A stretch of DNA of 64,000 bases from Caenorhabditis remanei. Taxonomy: Eukaryota; Nematoda; Chromadorea; Rhabditida; Rhabditidae. The stretch spans positions 5,208,001 to 5,272,000 of the forward strand of contig NC_071329.1 of the NCBI RefSeq assembly GCF_010183535.1, given 5' to 3'. Under the pieces are notes generated by a model. It ran no database searches, had not been told where the DNA came from, and worked only from the letters and a program-made list of their open reading frames with translations. The stretch's first letter is position 1. Every line of letters begins with the position of its first letter. This document shows positions 1-12,000 of this stretch, piece by piece. The position numbers were made by a program, and so were the translations under genes.

Positions 1-41
1 AGACCCCTTTCATGCTATTAATTTTTCTTTTGTTTTTTCAG

Positions 42-3000
42 AATTCCTACGCTGGCGAGTACCGTTGCAACGGTTACCGTAACAACGAGATCATCGCGTC
101 CGCCGGTGTCCACGTGCACTCCTCATCCGATGCTGACGATGAACCAAAGGTTGAGATTGAGCCGCCACGTGTTCGTGTAGTATCCCAAGGAGATAATATT
201 GTGCTGAAATGTTCTGTTCAAGGTTAGTCCTGAAATTTTTAGGGGTTACGCATGCGGTATGCCTTTAATCAACTATGCAGATCCAAAAGCACGCGTCTTA
301 TGGTGGCACGCCACCGAAGATCTTGTCTCGTTCACTAACGTCGCCAACACTAACCACATTCACCTGAAGCACGCCGATTTGTGTGATCGTGGCTTCTACT
401 ATTGCACGTTGGAGTCGACGAACTATGAAGTTGGAAGATCGCCGAATATTGTAATTGTGCAGCAGCAAGGACCACTAGGTTATGTGTCGATACTAACTTT
501 TTTCTCATTTTTTTTGTCCGTTGTGTCTATGCCAACCAAAACCAAACAGAATGTCCAAAGTGTCTATAACTAACTATGGGGAATGGGGAGCGGGATTTCA
601 GATTTCAAGCTCTTTTCAAGGAAGGATTTTATGTGTCTATATGTCATCTAACACTGTCTTTTTGTGTAAACAGGTTAGTTTTTTGCTTTTTGAAACGGTT
701 TTCTAGCTTGGGAGCTTCAGCTTTGGGACATTTTTAAAACTTTGGCTTGATTTACATATACATGTGATTAACAAACATTTGAAATTTGAATATACTTAAA
801 AATGCGCTAACTGTTGTCTAAAACGCGTTATTATCAGAAATGCGTAAAGCTTCAAAATTCTGAAATTTTGGAGTTTGTGAGTTTTCTGAAATCGGAATCT
901 CCGGCCTCCCTCGGAAAGCGAAGATTCCGGAATTCGGAAGTTTTAGATTTCAGACGTCTGAAATTCGTGATTTCTGAAATTCAAAACTTGAAAATTTTGT
1001 TATTTGGATATTTCGGAACTCTGATATTAAGCTACCTGAAAATTTTGTACTGGTACTATAATAAAAATGTTTTTAAAAAGAATATTTCGATATTTCGCGT
1101 TCTCAGAGTGTCTCTAAATTGTAGTCCTTTAAAAATATAACATAACTTTCAGCCTTCCACTCCCCTACCCTCCTAAACTCAACTTTTTTTCCAGGAGCCG
1201 AAAACGGCGAGCACTTCAAGTGGGCTCTCCTCCGCGGTGGTTCCCTTGTCCGTCAACTTGGCACTGAGCCAACTCTCGAAATCACCAAGGCTGACCCATC
1301 GAACGACTTTGGAGTATACAGATGCAACGTTGAGGATAACAATGGATTGGTTATTGGATCCGCCTATACCGCCGTTTCAGTCGGACAACAAGACAAATCT
1401 CGTGAGAAAAATTTATAGGGAAACTAAATGGAAAATGGCATAAAAGACACAACGGACAAAAAAACCTTAAGAAGGTATTTTATCCTTACCCTTATAATTT
1501 CAGACGCCCAAATCGTGAAATTCGACGACAAATCGGATGCCTCATTCACTTGCCCAATCTACTCAGTTCCTGGATCAAAGGTTGAATGGACTTACGAGAA
1601 TGGAGATCTTCCATCAAAGGCAGTTCCAAATGGAAACAAGATTGAGATCAAGGAGTTCGATGATGCTTCCGCTGGAACATATGTCTGCAGAGTTTCATTT
1701 GATGGAAATGTTGTAGAAGGATTCGTGACCGCTCAGATGTTTGGTAAGTTTTGTAAAAAGTTTTGGGTCATGAAGATTTGTTTTTTGAAATTTTAGTACT
1801 CGTTATGACTTACATAGGTACTGGTCAACCAAATCTTAAAATACCCACTGTGGTAGAACACTATAAAACCTTGAAATCAGGTTATATTGTCACCGGCTCT
1901 ACCGAAACCGTGAAAAATTGTGTGTGAGATGAGAGAATCAAAGAAAAAGAGACATTTTAAAGGGGATTTCGGTGGAGCGCAGTTGTAAGAACCATACATA
2001 GTTGTTCGAAATCCGGAATGGCGGGGTTTTTTTTTTCATTCCGGTTCCGAATTCCGAATACCGGAAATCGAAAAATGCCATTCCGTATAACTATGGTAAG
2101 CATGCTTTTCTATCATACCGGGTTTTTTTGCAATCGTGAATAACGTGATCTTGAGAAAAAAAAGTTAAAAAACACACGAATTAGTAGCTACACCAACTTG
2201 TACAAGTTACACTTACAATTGTTATTTTTTACTCTGACATTTTTTACAGTACCCATTTTTAAGTTACAGTGACCAATTTTGCAACAATGAAGTGATACGC
2301 TCTTTAAAAAATGCCGACACTCCAACAAGCTACAGTACCTACCGTAGAAATACATGTTCACGTTTTTCAGTCCCCGACACCATCATCCAAGTGCTCCTCG
2401 AAGTCTCCTCCGAATCCCCACAGATTGGAGATCGTGCCTGGTTCGACTGTAAGGTAACTGGAGATCCATCTGCAGTTATCCAATGGGCCAAGGAAGGAAA
2501 TGATGATCTACCACCAAACTCTCAGGTATGTCTGCACCTTTGAAACGAGAAATGGAATGTTCTAGAACTTTCTTAATTTTCTTTTCTAGTGCTAACCGCT
2601 TTCAGGTGTATCCTATACTTAGACATGATGTTGTTTGCAACACGACCGTAAGTTTGGATGATTATATATATATGAATATAGTGATTGAGAATTTCTATGA
2701 CTCCCACTGAAAAATAATGACATCCCCTCTATAAGTTTTTCCTAATTTTGATTCATTTTGACGATTTGCCTAATTTCAAAACTTTTATTTGAAATTTGTA
2801 TTCTCAATTGAAATAATTTGAAGATTAGTTAGAATTGATATTGTTTTCTGTTTGCATGTTCGAAAAACGTTTTTGTGGTGTGTGGTTATGAGAATCCGGA
2901 ATTCCGGGTTCCGAATTCTGGATTCCGTGATTTTTAGATTTTAAAAGCTCCAGAATAGTTTAATTCTCAGTCTAATGTTTTCCCCCGCATTTTCAGAGCA

Positions 3001-6000
3001 AAAGCCTCAATAATTGAAGTTTTTTGAATTTTTTCATAACTTTGATGTTTTTTACTTGAATTAGCCGGAAATTGAGTTTCCATACAAAAAATGCGATTTT
3101 TAGTAAGTGATTTATTTTTTCAGTTACTAACGTCAAAAACCGGGAGCTCTTGATTTTAATTTTGTTGAAATCGAAACTTGCGATTTTTACGGAAAAATCA
3201 CAATTGCCAGCGTTTTTCATAAAAGCTAAACCGAAAAATCAACATTTTCAATGAAAACTGCAAACGCGCTCTACCGCAATTCATTTTCATCAGAAGAGCG
3301 CGACTACTACATTTTTGGTTCGACTGTACTGTGCAATTCCGCTCTATCGAAATCGGATTATCAGCTGGTAAACGCGATTAATTGACAAGTATCAAATATT
3401 GTCAATAGAGCGCACTTTCCTCGAATTTTTGCCGATTTTATGGTTAAAAATTGCGAAAAAGTGAATCTTTAGGTAAAATTTTTTAGGAAGTCTTTTTCGA
3501 AAACCGAAAATGACAGCTTTTTTCTTTTTTGTCCATAAAAACAAATTTAGACCTTTTAGAGTAATTATCATGTCTGAAAAACAGTTTTACTCTATAAACG
3601 GAAAAAAAATTCCGGCTTCCAGGCTCCAGGCTCCATTCCTGGTTCCGAATTCCGAATCCCGAATTCCGCGATTTCCGAAAATTAAATCATTCCGTATAAA
3701 ACAAAACTTGACCCCCACTACCACCACAAAAACCTCCTAAACTTCTATCATCTATCAAGCTCTCCCTCCCCCATCCCAGACACCCCAAAAAGCCTCTACT
3801 CATTTCCAGGTAACCGGCGGACGTCTCCTCTTCACCGACCTCAAAGAAGAGAACGCCGGCGTGTACCGTTGCGTGGCGAAGACCAAGGCAGGACCACTCC
3901 AAACCCGAACAGTGCTCAACGTTGGCTCCGGAAAACGCAAGCGAAAACATTTGGGGAATCGTCGGGGCCGTCGTCTGAGGCACCGTAGACGCAATGTGCA
4001 GAACCCAGCCGCACCCAGAAAGACGCGTACCACCACAAAACTTTTCGGATCCTGGTTCTAAGCATTTTTTGCCTTATTGCCTTTTTGACAAAAAAAATTC
4101 CGTAAACAGAGTATCTCTCCCAAAATAGTGTGCCTGAGTGTGTGTTTTAACCAATTTTTATTGATTTTTCCAACTATTTTTTTCTATTTTTTTTAATTCA
4201 CTGCCCAACCGGTAACCGGTGTGTGTTACAATGTTACCCTTCCACTTCCATTCATAATTTGACCTAGAATTTTTCTTTTTTCTTTCAATTTTCTTCATAC
4301 ACAACAATAATTCTTGTCGTTTCTTGCTCTGTGGTGCTCAAAAAACACATTTTTTCCAATAATTCGTGCCTTTTTTCTTTTTTTGTCTTACTATACTAAT
4401 CTTGATTTTCGAGTATATGTACCGATGAGAGAATTTTCCTTCTTTTCTTTTTCAACTGCCCTCCTCTTCCCTTCCAATAAATCTAGCAAGGTATTCCTGG
4501 TTTGCATTGTTGAAGTGGTCTGGAATTTTCAGAATTTAAAAAAAATGTCAGTGTCCTGAAAGAAAATTTGTCCGTCTTTTTTACAGAGATCAGAATTTTA
4601 TCGGAGTTGTCCATTTATTGAAAGTGGTCTGAACTGAAACCCTAAAACCGTTAAACTCATGAAAAAAGTGTTGTGAATCCCGATGAAAACTATTGAACAA
4701 TAACTTGTGAATTGCTGTGAATAAAATAGAGATACTCTGAAAAGTACTGGAATAAAAGAAAAGAAAAAAATAAGAATGGTGGTTCTGAAAATCTGAAGCT
4801 TCAAAATTTTGAAAATTTCAGATAGAAAAGTTTCGAGGTGTGATGTGATAGTTATAAAATCTGAAAAACTACTACTACAAAACTGAAAAATGTCATTAAA
4901 TAAGGATTCAGCCAAAATTTGTCACTAGGGAAGTCTATCACAAAATTCCAGACTTGCAAAATCTCAGCCCGGGTCGATGAAAAATTTGCCGGCCCGTTCG
5001 GCCCGGATTCAGATAGTGTACACAAGTTTTTCACAAAATGTTTCGAAATGTTTTGAACTTTTCATCAAAAAATCGTAAATCTTTTGTAAAAACGACTTTT
5101 AATCGAAAAAAACATAGTAAAAATAAAAATAGTAAAAATAAAAATAGTAAAAATAGACTTTTCAAAAACAACGAAAACAAATTTTAATGTTCAATTGTTG
5201 TACTGAAACCTGAGCCGACCGCGCCGTCGCAAATATGCTCGGTCAAATAGTGCTGAAAATATGAATTTCCTTACAAAGTTTAAACAAATGACAAAAAAAT
5301 TGTGTATTACGGTTTATGCAGAATTTAGGAAATTTTAATGGCATCAAGTATCTTACCAGGGGCCTCGAAATAAATTACACAAAATCCAATAGATTTGTAT
5401 TTAAACAAATATTTTCCACACTACTATGAATACAGTACCCAGATTTTCGTGAAAATTTGAATACTCAAACTAAACGTTACTGTAAACAGCGCGACTACTA
5501 TTATTTTCAAAGATCCTCTGTTTCCCTAATCCCCCACAAAAACGACTCATAAAGCCCTCACGATTCCCCACCCCGACACACTCAACCACTTCATCCCCAC
5601 CATCCTCTAACACCTCTCGCTTATTTCCAGAAGACGACGAAGTCACATTCACCATCACCGCTGACACCCTCCCGGTCATCTACACCGTCGGACAACCCGC
5701 GTATCTCTCATGTATCGGAAAGACTGAAACTAAACCGAATCAATCTGTGATCTGGACTAAAGACGCAGGAGATCTTCCATCCGGGTCTCGAGTCGATAAG
5801 GGAGTCTTGATGTTGCCTTCAGTGCATAGGGAGGATGAGGGAGCGTGAGTTTTTTTTAGTTTTGTTATCAGCTATCATTTTACATGTTTCAGGTACACTT
5901 GTGAAATTGTGAAAGAAGTGGACCCCGTGTTCTCTACAGTTGACTTGCAAGTCGATGATTTTGTACCTATCATTCATGGAGATGCTATTGAGCTTCCACC

Positions 6001-9000
6001 TTTGACAGATGAGGAAATTGTCAATTTTGATATTGAAATCACTTTAAATTCTTCTGATCCAAAGGGAATCTTATTTGAAACAAAGCGAATCAATTCTGGA
6101 GATCTGCTGGCTCAACCGTTTGATACTATCCACCATGAGGCTAAGATCACAGACCATGGAACTATTCTCTATGAGTTTGATGTTGGAAACGGAAGACGTT
6201 AGTCTATAAATTCAAAACAACTTAATATAAATCAATATACCTATTCCAGAAATCGTGGAAACTACCAACCCAATAAATCCAAACGAGTGGAATGTTGTGA
6301 AAATCAAAAACGATAGAAACCAGGTGACAGTTCAATTGAATGGGGAAGAGGCGACCATCAGACAACACACGAATCCGTTGCCAAGTTTGAGTCTAGGAGT
6401 CAATCGCCCGGTTTTCATCGGAGGAAGACATGAACCGATGAGTGAAGCCGATGATTTTAATGGTAGGTGACATATGAGGGATAACTGCCAGGAAATTTCT
6501 TACCGCCGGCCAAAAAAAAATTTGGACACATTGCCGGTGTCTTGACATTTGTCTGAGTTTTTTTGATCAAGTCTATAAAAATTCCATCGGTTTTACAACA
6601 GGGTGAGGCGTAAGGTCGTGGAAAAACGCTCCATCGCACAACGGTTGGCACGTTGCCAAAAAAAACTTGGCGGAGTGCCTTATTCAAATTTAACGTTTAT
6701 CTGTCGCATCTTTCAGTATAAACCGCGATGCGAATCGGTGATAGTTTGAATATCTTTGTTGCGGACCTGAAGCCTCGCACTCATGTGCGGTTTGAAAAAA
6801 CTATAGTGCCCAGTTGCGCGGAATTCCGACTTCCGGCTTCCGACTTCCGTTTTGAAAATTTTACTTCCGACTTCCGTTTTCGGATGTTAACTTCCGACTT
6901 CCGTCATAATTGTGGAGTTTCCGAAAAGTATATTTTGCAGAAATACAAGGAAAAATGGTCTGAAAATAGGCTTTTCTTTCCAAAATTTTACACTGATTTT
7001 CGCGAATTTTATGAACTTTTTCTAAGAGTTTTTGAATCTTTGCGAAAAAATCTACTTCCGACTTCCGACTTCCGACTTCCGTTTTCAAAATTTTACTTCC
7101 GACTTCCGACTTCCGACTTCCGTTTTAGAAAAAATCACTTCCGCGCAACTCTGCTAGAGTGCATTTACAGTCGCTTTTCTTTACTCTATCCACTTATGAA
7201 CAATGTGTTAACTGATTTCGATTTTCTGAAACCTGTAGGTTTCAAGCAAGTACAAGATAAAATGAGCATATTTACAAATCGAGCTGGAGCGTAACTCGCT
7301 TGAAACACGATATTATGAGCTGAAAAATATACCAAAATGTGGATCTCGGCGAATTCTGTAAGTCTGACCTACTACGGACCGGATGGTTGATCGTTAATAT
7401 GCCGCGGGCCGGGTTAGAATGGTTTTTTTTTGTAATTTGACTTTTTACCGACCCGCGGCACATCACATAACTATCCGGGACTAAATTCTCGAAAATTTCG
7501 AAATCTTGCTAGCTCTATGTAGGTATAAGAGAAAAAAAACAGTTCTAAGAGTTCCGGTCTGTATAAATTAATCATCAAAACTTTGAAGATCTCAGTTTCC
7601 GGCTCCCGCTTTCTCGATCAAACTTAACTTCCCCTTATTCCAGGCATCATCTCCCAAGTAATCCTCTCCGGTCACAACGTCGGTCTCGGCGAGGCCCGAA
7701 TCCCACCGTCCGTTGTCAAATACGATGCCTGTGCTAGCACGAATCTTTGTCTCAACGGTGCCAAATGCAGAAACGCCAACAATCATCAAGGATTCAGTTG
7801 TGAATGCAACTCGAAATTCCACGGGGAGTACTGTCAGTGGAGATCCAATTCTTGTCATGAAGGTTGGTTATAGAAAATAGAATTTACACACATTAATTTA
7901 ATTTTTGTCAGAAAACTGCAATTCTGGAATCTGTCTTGACAACGAGGAGAGTTGGCAATGTGTCTGCCCATTGGGTACTACTGGATTACGGTGTGAGGAG
8001 AAAACAGAGGTCCCACGGCCATTAGGGTTCACATCGGACACTTCTTTCTTGGCTGTCCGCAAGCCAGTGAAATTTGAATCGGTATACATAATTTTCAACA
8101 TAATTTCGATCTTTAACTTTTATTTATAGATAAAAATGAAGCTCCGCCCACAAGCTGATAGTGACGAGCATATTCTTATGTACTTTGCATCGGAATATGG
8201 GTCAACTACCAAACAATATGCATCCCTGTCCTTGATAGATCACCAGGTGGTTCTGACGGTTAATAAACCGAATAAAGAAGTTCAAAAAGTGAAAAGTGAA
8301 CCATTGGTGGCTGGAGAACTAATTGATGTGGCTGTTAAACAAACTGGCAATGCACTTGTAATGACTGTCAATGGAAATCAGGTTTCCACGGTGAGTCAGC
8401 AATTCAGAGAGAATCAGAAGAACACATAAATGATGTCATATTAAATTGAACGAGGAAGTTTTTGATTTTCAGATCGAAACTGACACCTTGAAACCTGGCA
8501 CCGAAATCTTCATTGGCGGTTTGCCTCCTGGTCTGAACTCCCCAGATGACGTGGTAGAGCAGTCGTTCCATGGATGTGTCTACGAGATTTTGATCAATTC
8601 TGAAGACGTGGATCTCCAGAATCTTTCGTCTTCTGGAGACATCTCTTCGTGTGATGAGTTGGAGTTCCCGCCAGAGGAAGAATGGGTGGTGGCGACAACT
8701 GAGGAGACGACTACGACTACAGAGGAACCACCTGAAACCACTACAACAGAAGAACCGGAAACTACAACAACAGAAGAGCCTGAAACGACAACAGAAGAAC
8801 CTGAAACTACCACTGAGGAGCCTACAACGACTACAGAGGAGCCGACGACTACTACAAGCTCAGAACCACCTACGACTACTGAAGAGGTCTATTACTTCTA
8901 TGAGATTTCTAGAGATGATGATCCAGAAATTATAATTCCGGTAGAGACCACTACTACAACTACAACGACAGAGGAGCCGGAGACCGCATTGATTCTCCCG

Positions 9001-12000
9001 ACTGATGACCTTACGGACGTCAGCGATGAAGAAGAAGAAATCGCTTCTATTGGTACAGTATCCCCGGATGATGCTGACTCGGATTATAGTGAAGGAACGG
9101 TTCCCCCGGATTCTACAGAAGAAATTGAGGTGGAAAAGAGTTTTTCCACAGAGGCACCGGAAGAGAATAACATTTGTCTCAATTCCACTTGTGGCATGAA
9201 CGGGCAATGTATGCCGAGGAATAAGACTCATTATACATGTGAATGCAAGCTGTATTATGATGGACCCACGTGTAGTTTGTGTGAGTCTAACACATTTCCG
9301 GGATTCAATTCATTCTTCTTATTTTTCAGTCAAACCAATTGAACATGCCGCTCGATTCGATGGTGATGCGTTTATTGAGTTGTCCTCCGATGAGTTCCCC
9401 CATTTGACGTCGGAGAAAGATGAGATTGTGGCGTTTAAGTTTAAGACTGAGCAACCGAATGGAGTATTGTTGTGGCAAGGTCAGAGGCCGACGGTGACGC
9501 AGATGGAAGACTATATTTCAGTGGGAATTGTGAATGGACATTTGCATTTTTCGTAAGTCGTTAGGTTCTGGGGGCGTGGCCTGACCAGTACTTGAGCTAG
9601 GGTCATATTTAAAAAAGGTCTTGCCAGTAATGCTTAAGGAGGACTGAAGTATTTTTTTCAGGTTCTGATAATTCAGAAAATTCTTGTAGTTCTCTCCTAC
9701 AAAATTATTTCTCACTTCCTCGTTTTCTCAACTTTTCAAGAAACTTGCATGCTTTTTTCAATTTATATCGCATTTTAAAGAAAAACTACACAAATTTGTG
9801 GGAAAATGGAGAAAACGAAAAATTAAACAGAAATCTTGTCCGAGAGGAGTACAAGGCCGCCTGGAAAACTCTTCCACCTAGGCTCATTTTGAGTCCGGAG
9901 AACGGGAATTATAGCGTTTAGAGCAATTTTTAGCATATAAGAAGAGTAGAATTTCAAAAGTTGGCGATTTTCGTGAAAAAAACAGTAATTTACGTTAAAA
10001 TGTGTAGTTTTATACACTTTTAGACAATGATGCTTCTCGGTGCTGGAATTACAGATAAAACTACAGTTTTAGAACGTTTCTACACCCAGCATGTGGAAAG
10101 TGTAGCCAAATTATGGAAATATACGAAAACTACTTTATTTTTATTTTAGAATGCAAATTTTCACTTTGACCTATTAGTTTGTTAAAACCTTTATTGAACT
10201 GACATTTATAAGTACAAAAAAAAACAAAGATACTTGAATAAATAAAGAAAAACACGTGAACTACAGAAAATGAACATGTTCAAATTCTGTAGTGTAAGGA
10301 GAAAGCCACGTGGACTACAGAAAATGAACATGTTTATTTTCTGTAGTTTAAGGAGAAAAAGACGTGGACTACAGAAAATAAACATGTTTATTTTCTGTAG
10401 TTTGAAGAGAAAGCCACGTGGACTACAGAAAATTAAAATGTTCAAATTCTGTAATTTGAATAGAAAAAGGATAAAATAAACCCAGTGAATGTCAAAAACC
10501 AATATGGTCCAAGTACTATTAAAGTGGAGGGTTGAATCCGACCATGAAAAGATTGTGTAGTTATGAGTGAGTTAGTAGAATTATCTGAAAAGAACAACGG
10601 TTTACTATGTCTCCTCAACATCAAACTAACATGATCTAACAGCCAAAATGGTAGATTTCGGATATTTTGAACAAGTGTCTTGAGGAAAAATTCTGAAAAT
10701 GAATTTGTTTCGTCTGTGCTTCTTTTCTTGATTTCAAACATACATTTTCCCTCAATTGAACTGACATACTTTCGACCGACAGAGAGACAACATAAAAGAA
10801 CAATATCCGTTCCATGACAAAAATTAAGTATAACCGTACGCATTGTATGTATAACCCATGATTAGAAAAAAATCAGATTAGCTGAAATTACTTCGAGAAT
10901 TAGATTACTTACCGCTCCATCAACCCAGAGAAATTGGAAAAAGGATTATATTTAAATGTATGCATTTTGAAAATGAATTAAACACAACAATAGCACGACT
11001 CTTTTAGTAGAACACGTCGCAAATTTTGGAACGTGCTCTAGATTCATTTCCTCCGAAGAAATAAAAAGACACAAAATTGACAAAATTTTTTGAAGGAATA
11101 AAACATGACACGTGTCTTTTTATTTCTTCGGAGGAAATGAATCTAGAGCACGTTCCAAAATTTGCGACGTGTTCTACTAAAAGAGTCGTGCTATTGTTGT
11201 GTTTAATTCATTTTCAAAATGCATACATTTAAATATAATCCTTTTTCCAATTTCTCTGGGTTGATGGAGCGGTAAGTAATCTAATTCTCGAAGTAATTTC
11301 AGCTAATCTGATTTTTTTCTAATCATGGGTTATACATACAATGCGTACGGTTATACTTAATTTTTGTCATGGAACGGATATTGTTCTTTTATGTTGTCTC
11401 TCTGTCGGTCGAAAGTATGTCAGTTCAATAGAGGGAAAATGTATGTTTGAAATCAAGAAAAGAAGCACAGACGAAACAAATTCATTTTCAGAATTTTTCC
11501 TCAAGACACTTGTTCAAAATATCCGAAATCTACAATTTTGGCTGTTAGATCATGTTAGTTTGATGTTGAGGAGACATAGTAAACCGTTGTTCTTTTCAGA
11601 TAATTCTACTAACTCACTCATCACTACACAATCATTTCATGGTCGGATTCAACCCTCCACTTTAATAGTACTTGGACCATATTGGTTTTTGACATTCACT
11701 GGGTTTATTTTATCCTTTTTCTATTCAAATTACAGAATTTGAACATGTTCATTTTCTGTAGTCCACGTGGCTTTCTCTTCAAACTACAGAAAATAAACAT
11801 GTTTATTTTCTGTAGTCCACGTCTTTTTCTCCTTACACTACAGAATTTGAACATGTTCATTTTCTGTAGTTCACGTGTTTTTCTTTATTTATTCAAGTAT
11901 CTTTGTTTTTTTTTCTGTTCAATAAAGTTTTTTAACAAACCTATAGGTCACGTCGGCAAAAATAGAAAACTCAGCAATGAATTTATAGGAAAATACTGTA

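Noticed and set aside
8580..8935. Val/Ser-rich and Arg/Gln-rich open frames overlapping the unc-52 linker
   Set aside because: They are alternative-frame readings of the Thr/Glu-rich repeat, with no splice or start context.
10442..11742. Two identical 133-codon open frames as real genes
   Set aside because: They are mirror copies inside a palindrome, with no recognised domain; openness in both arms follows from duplication.
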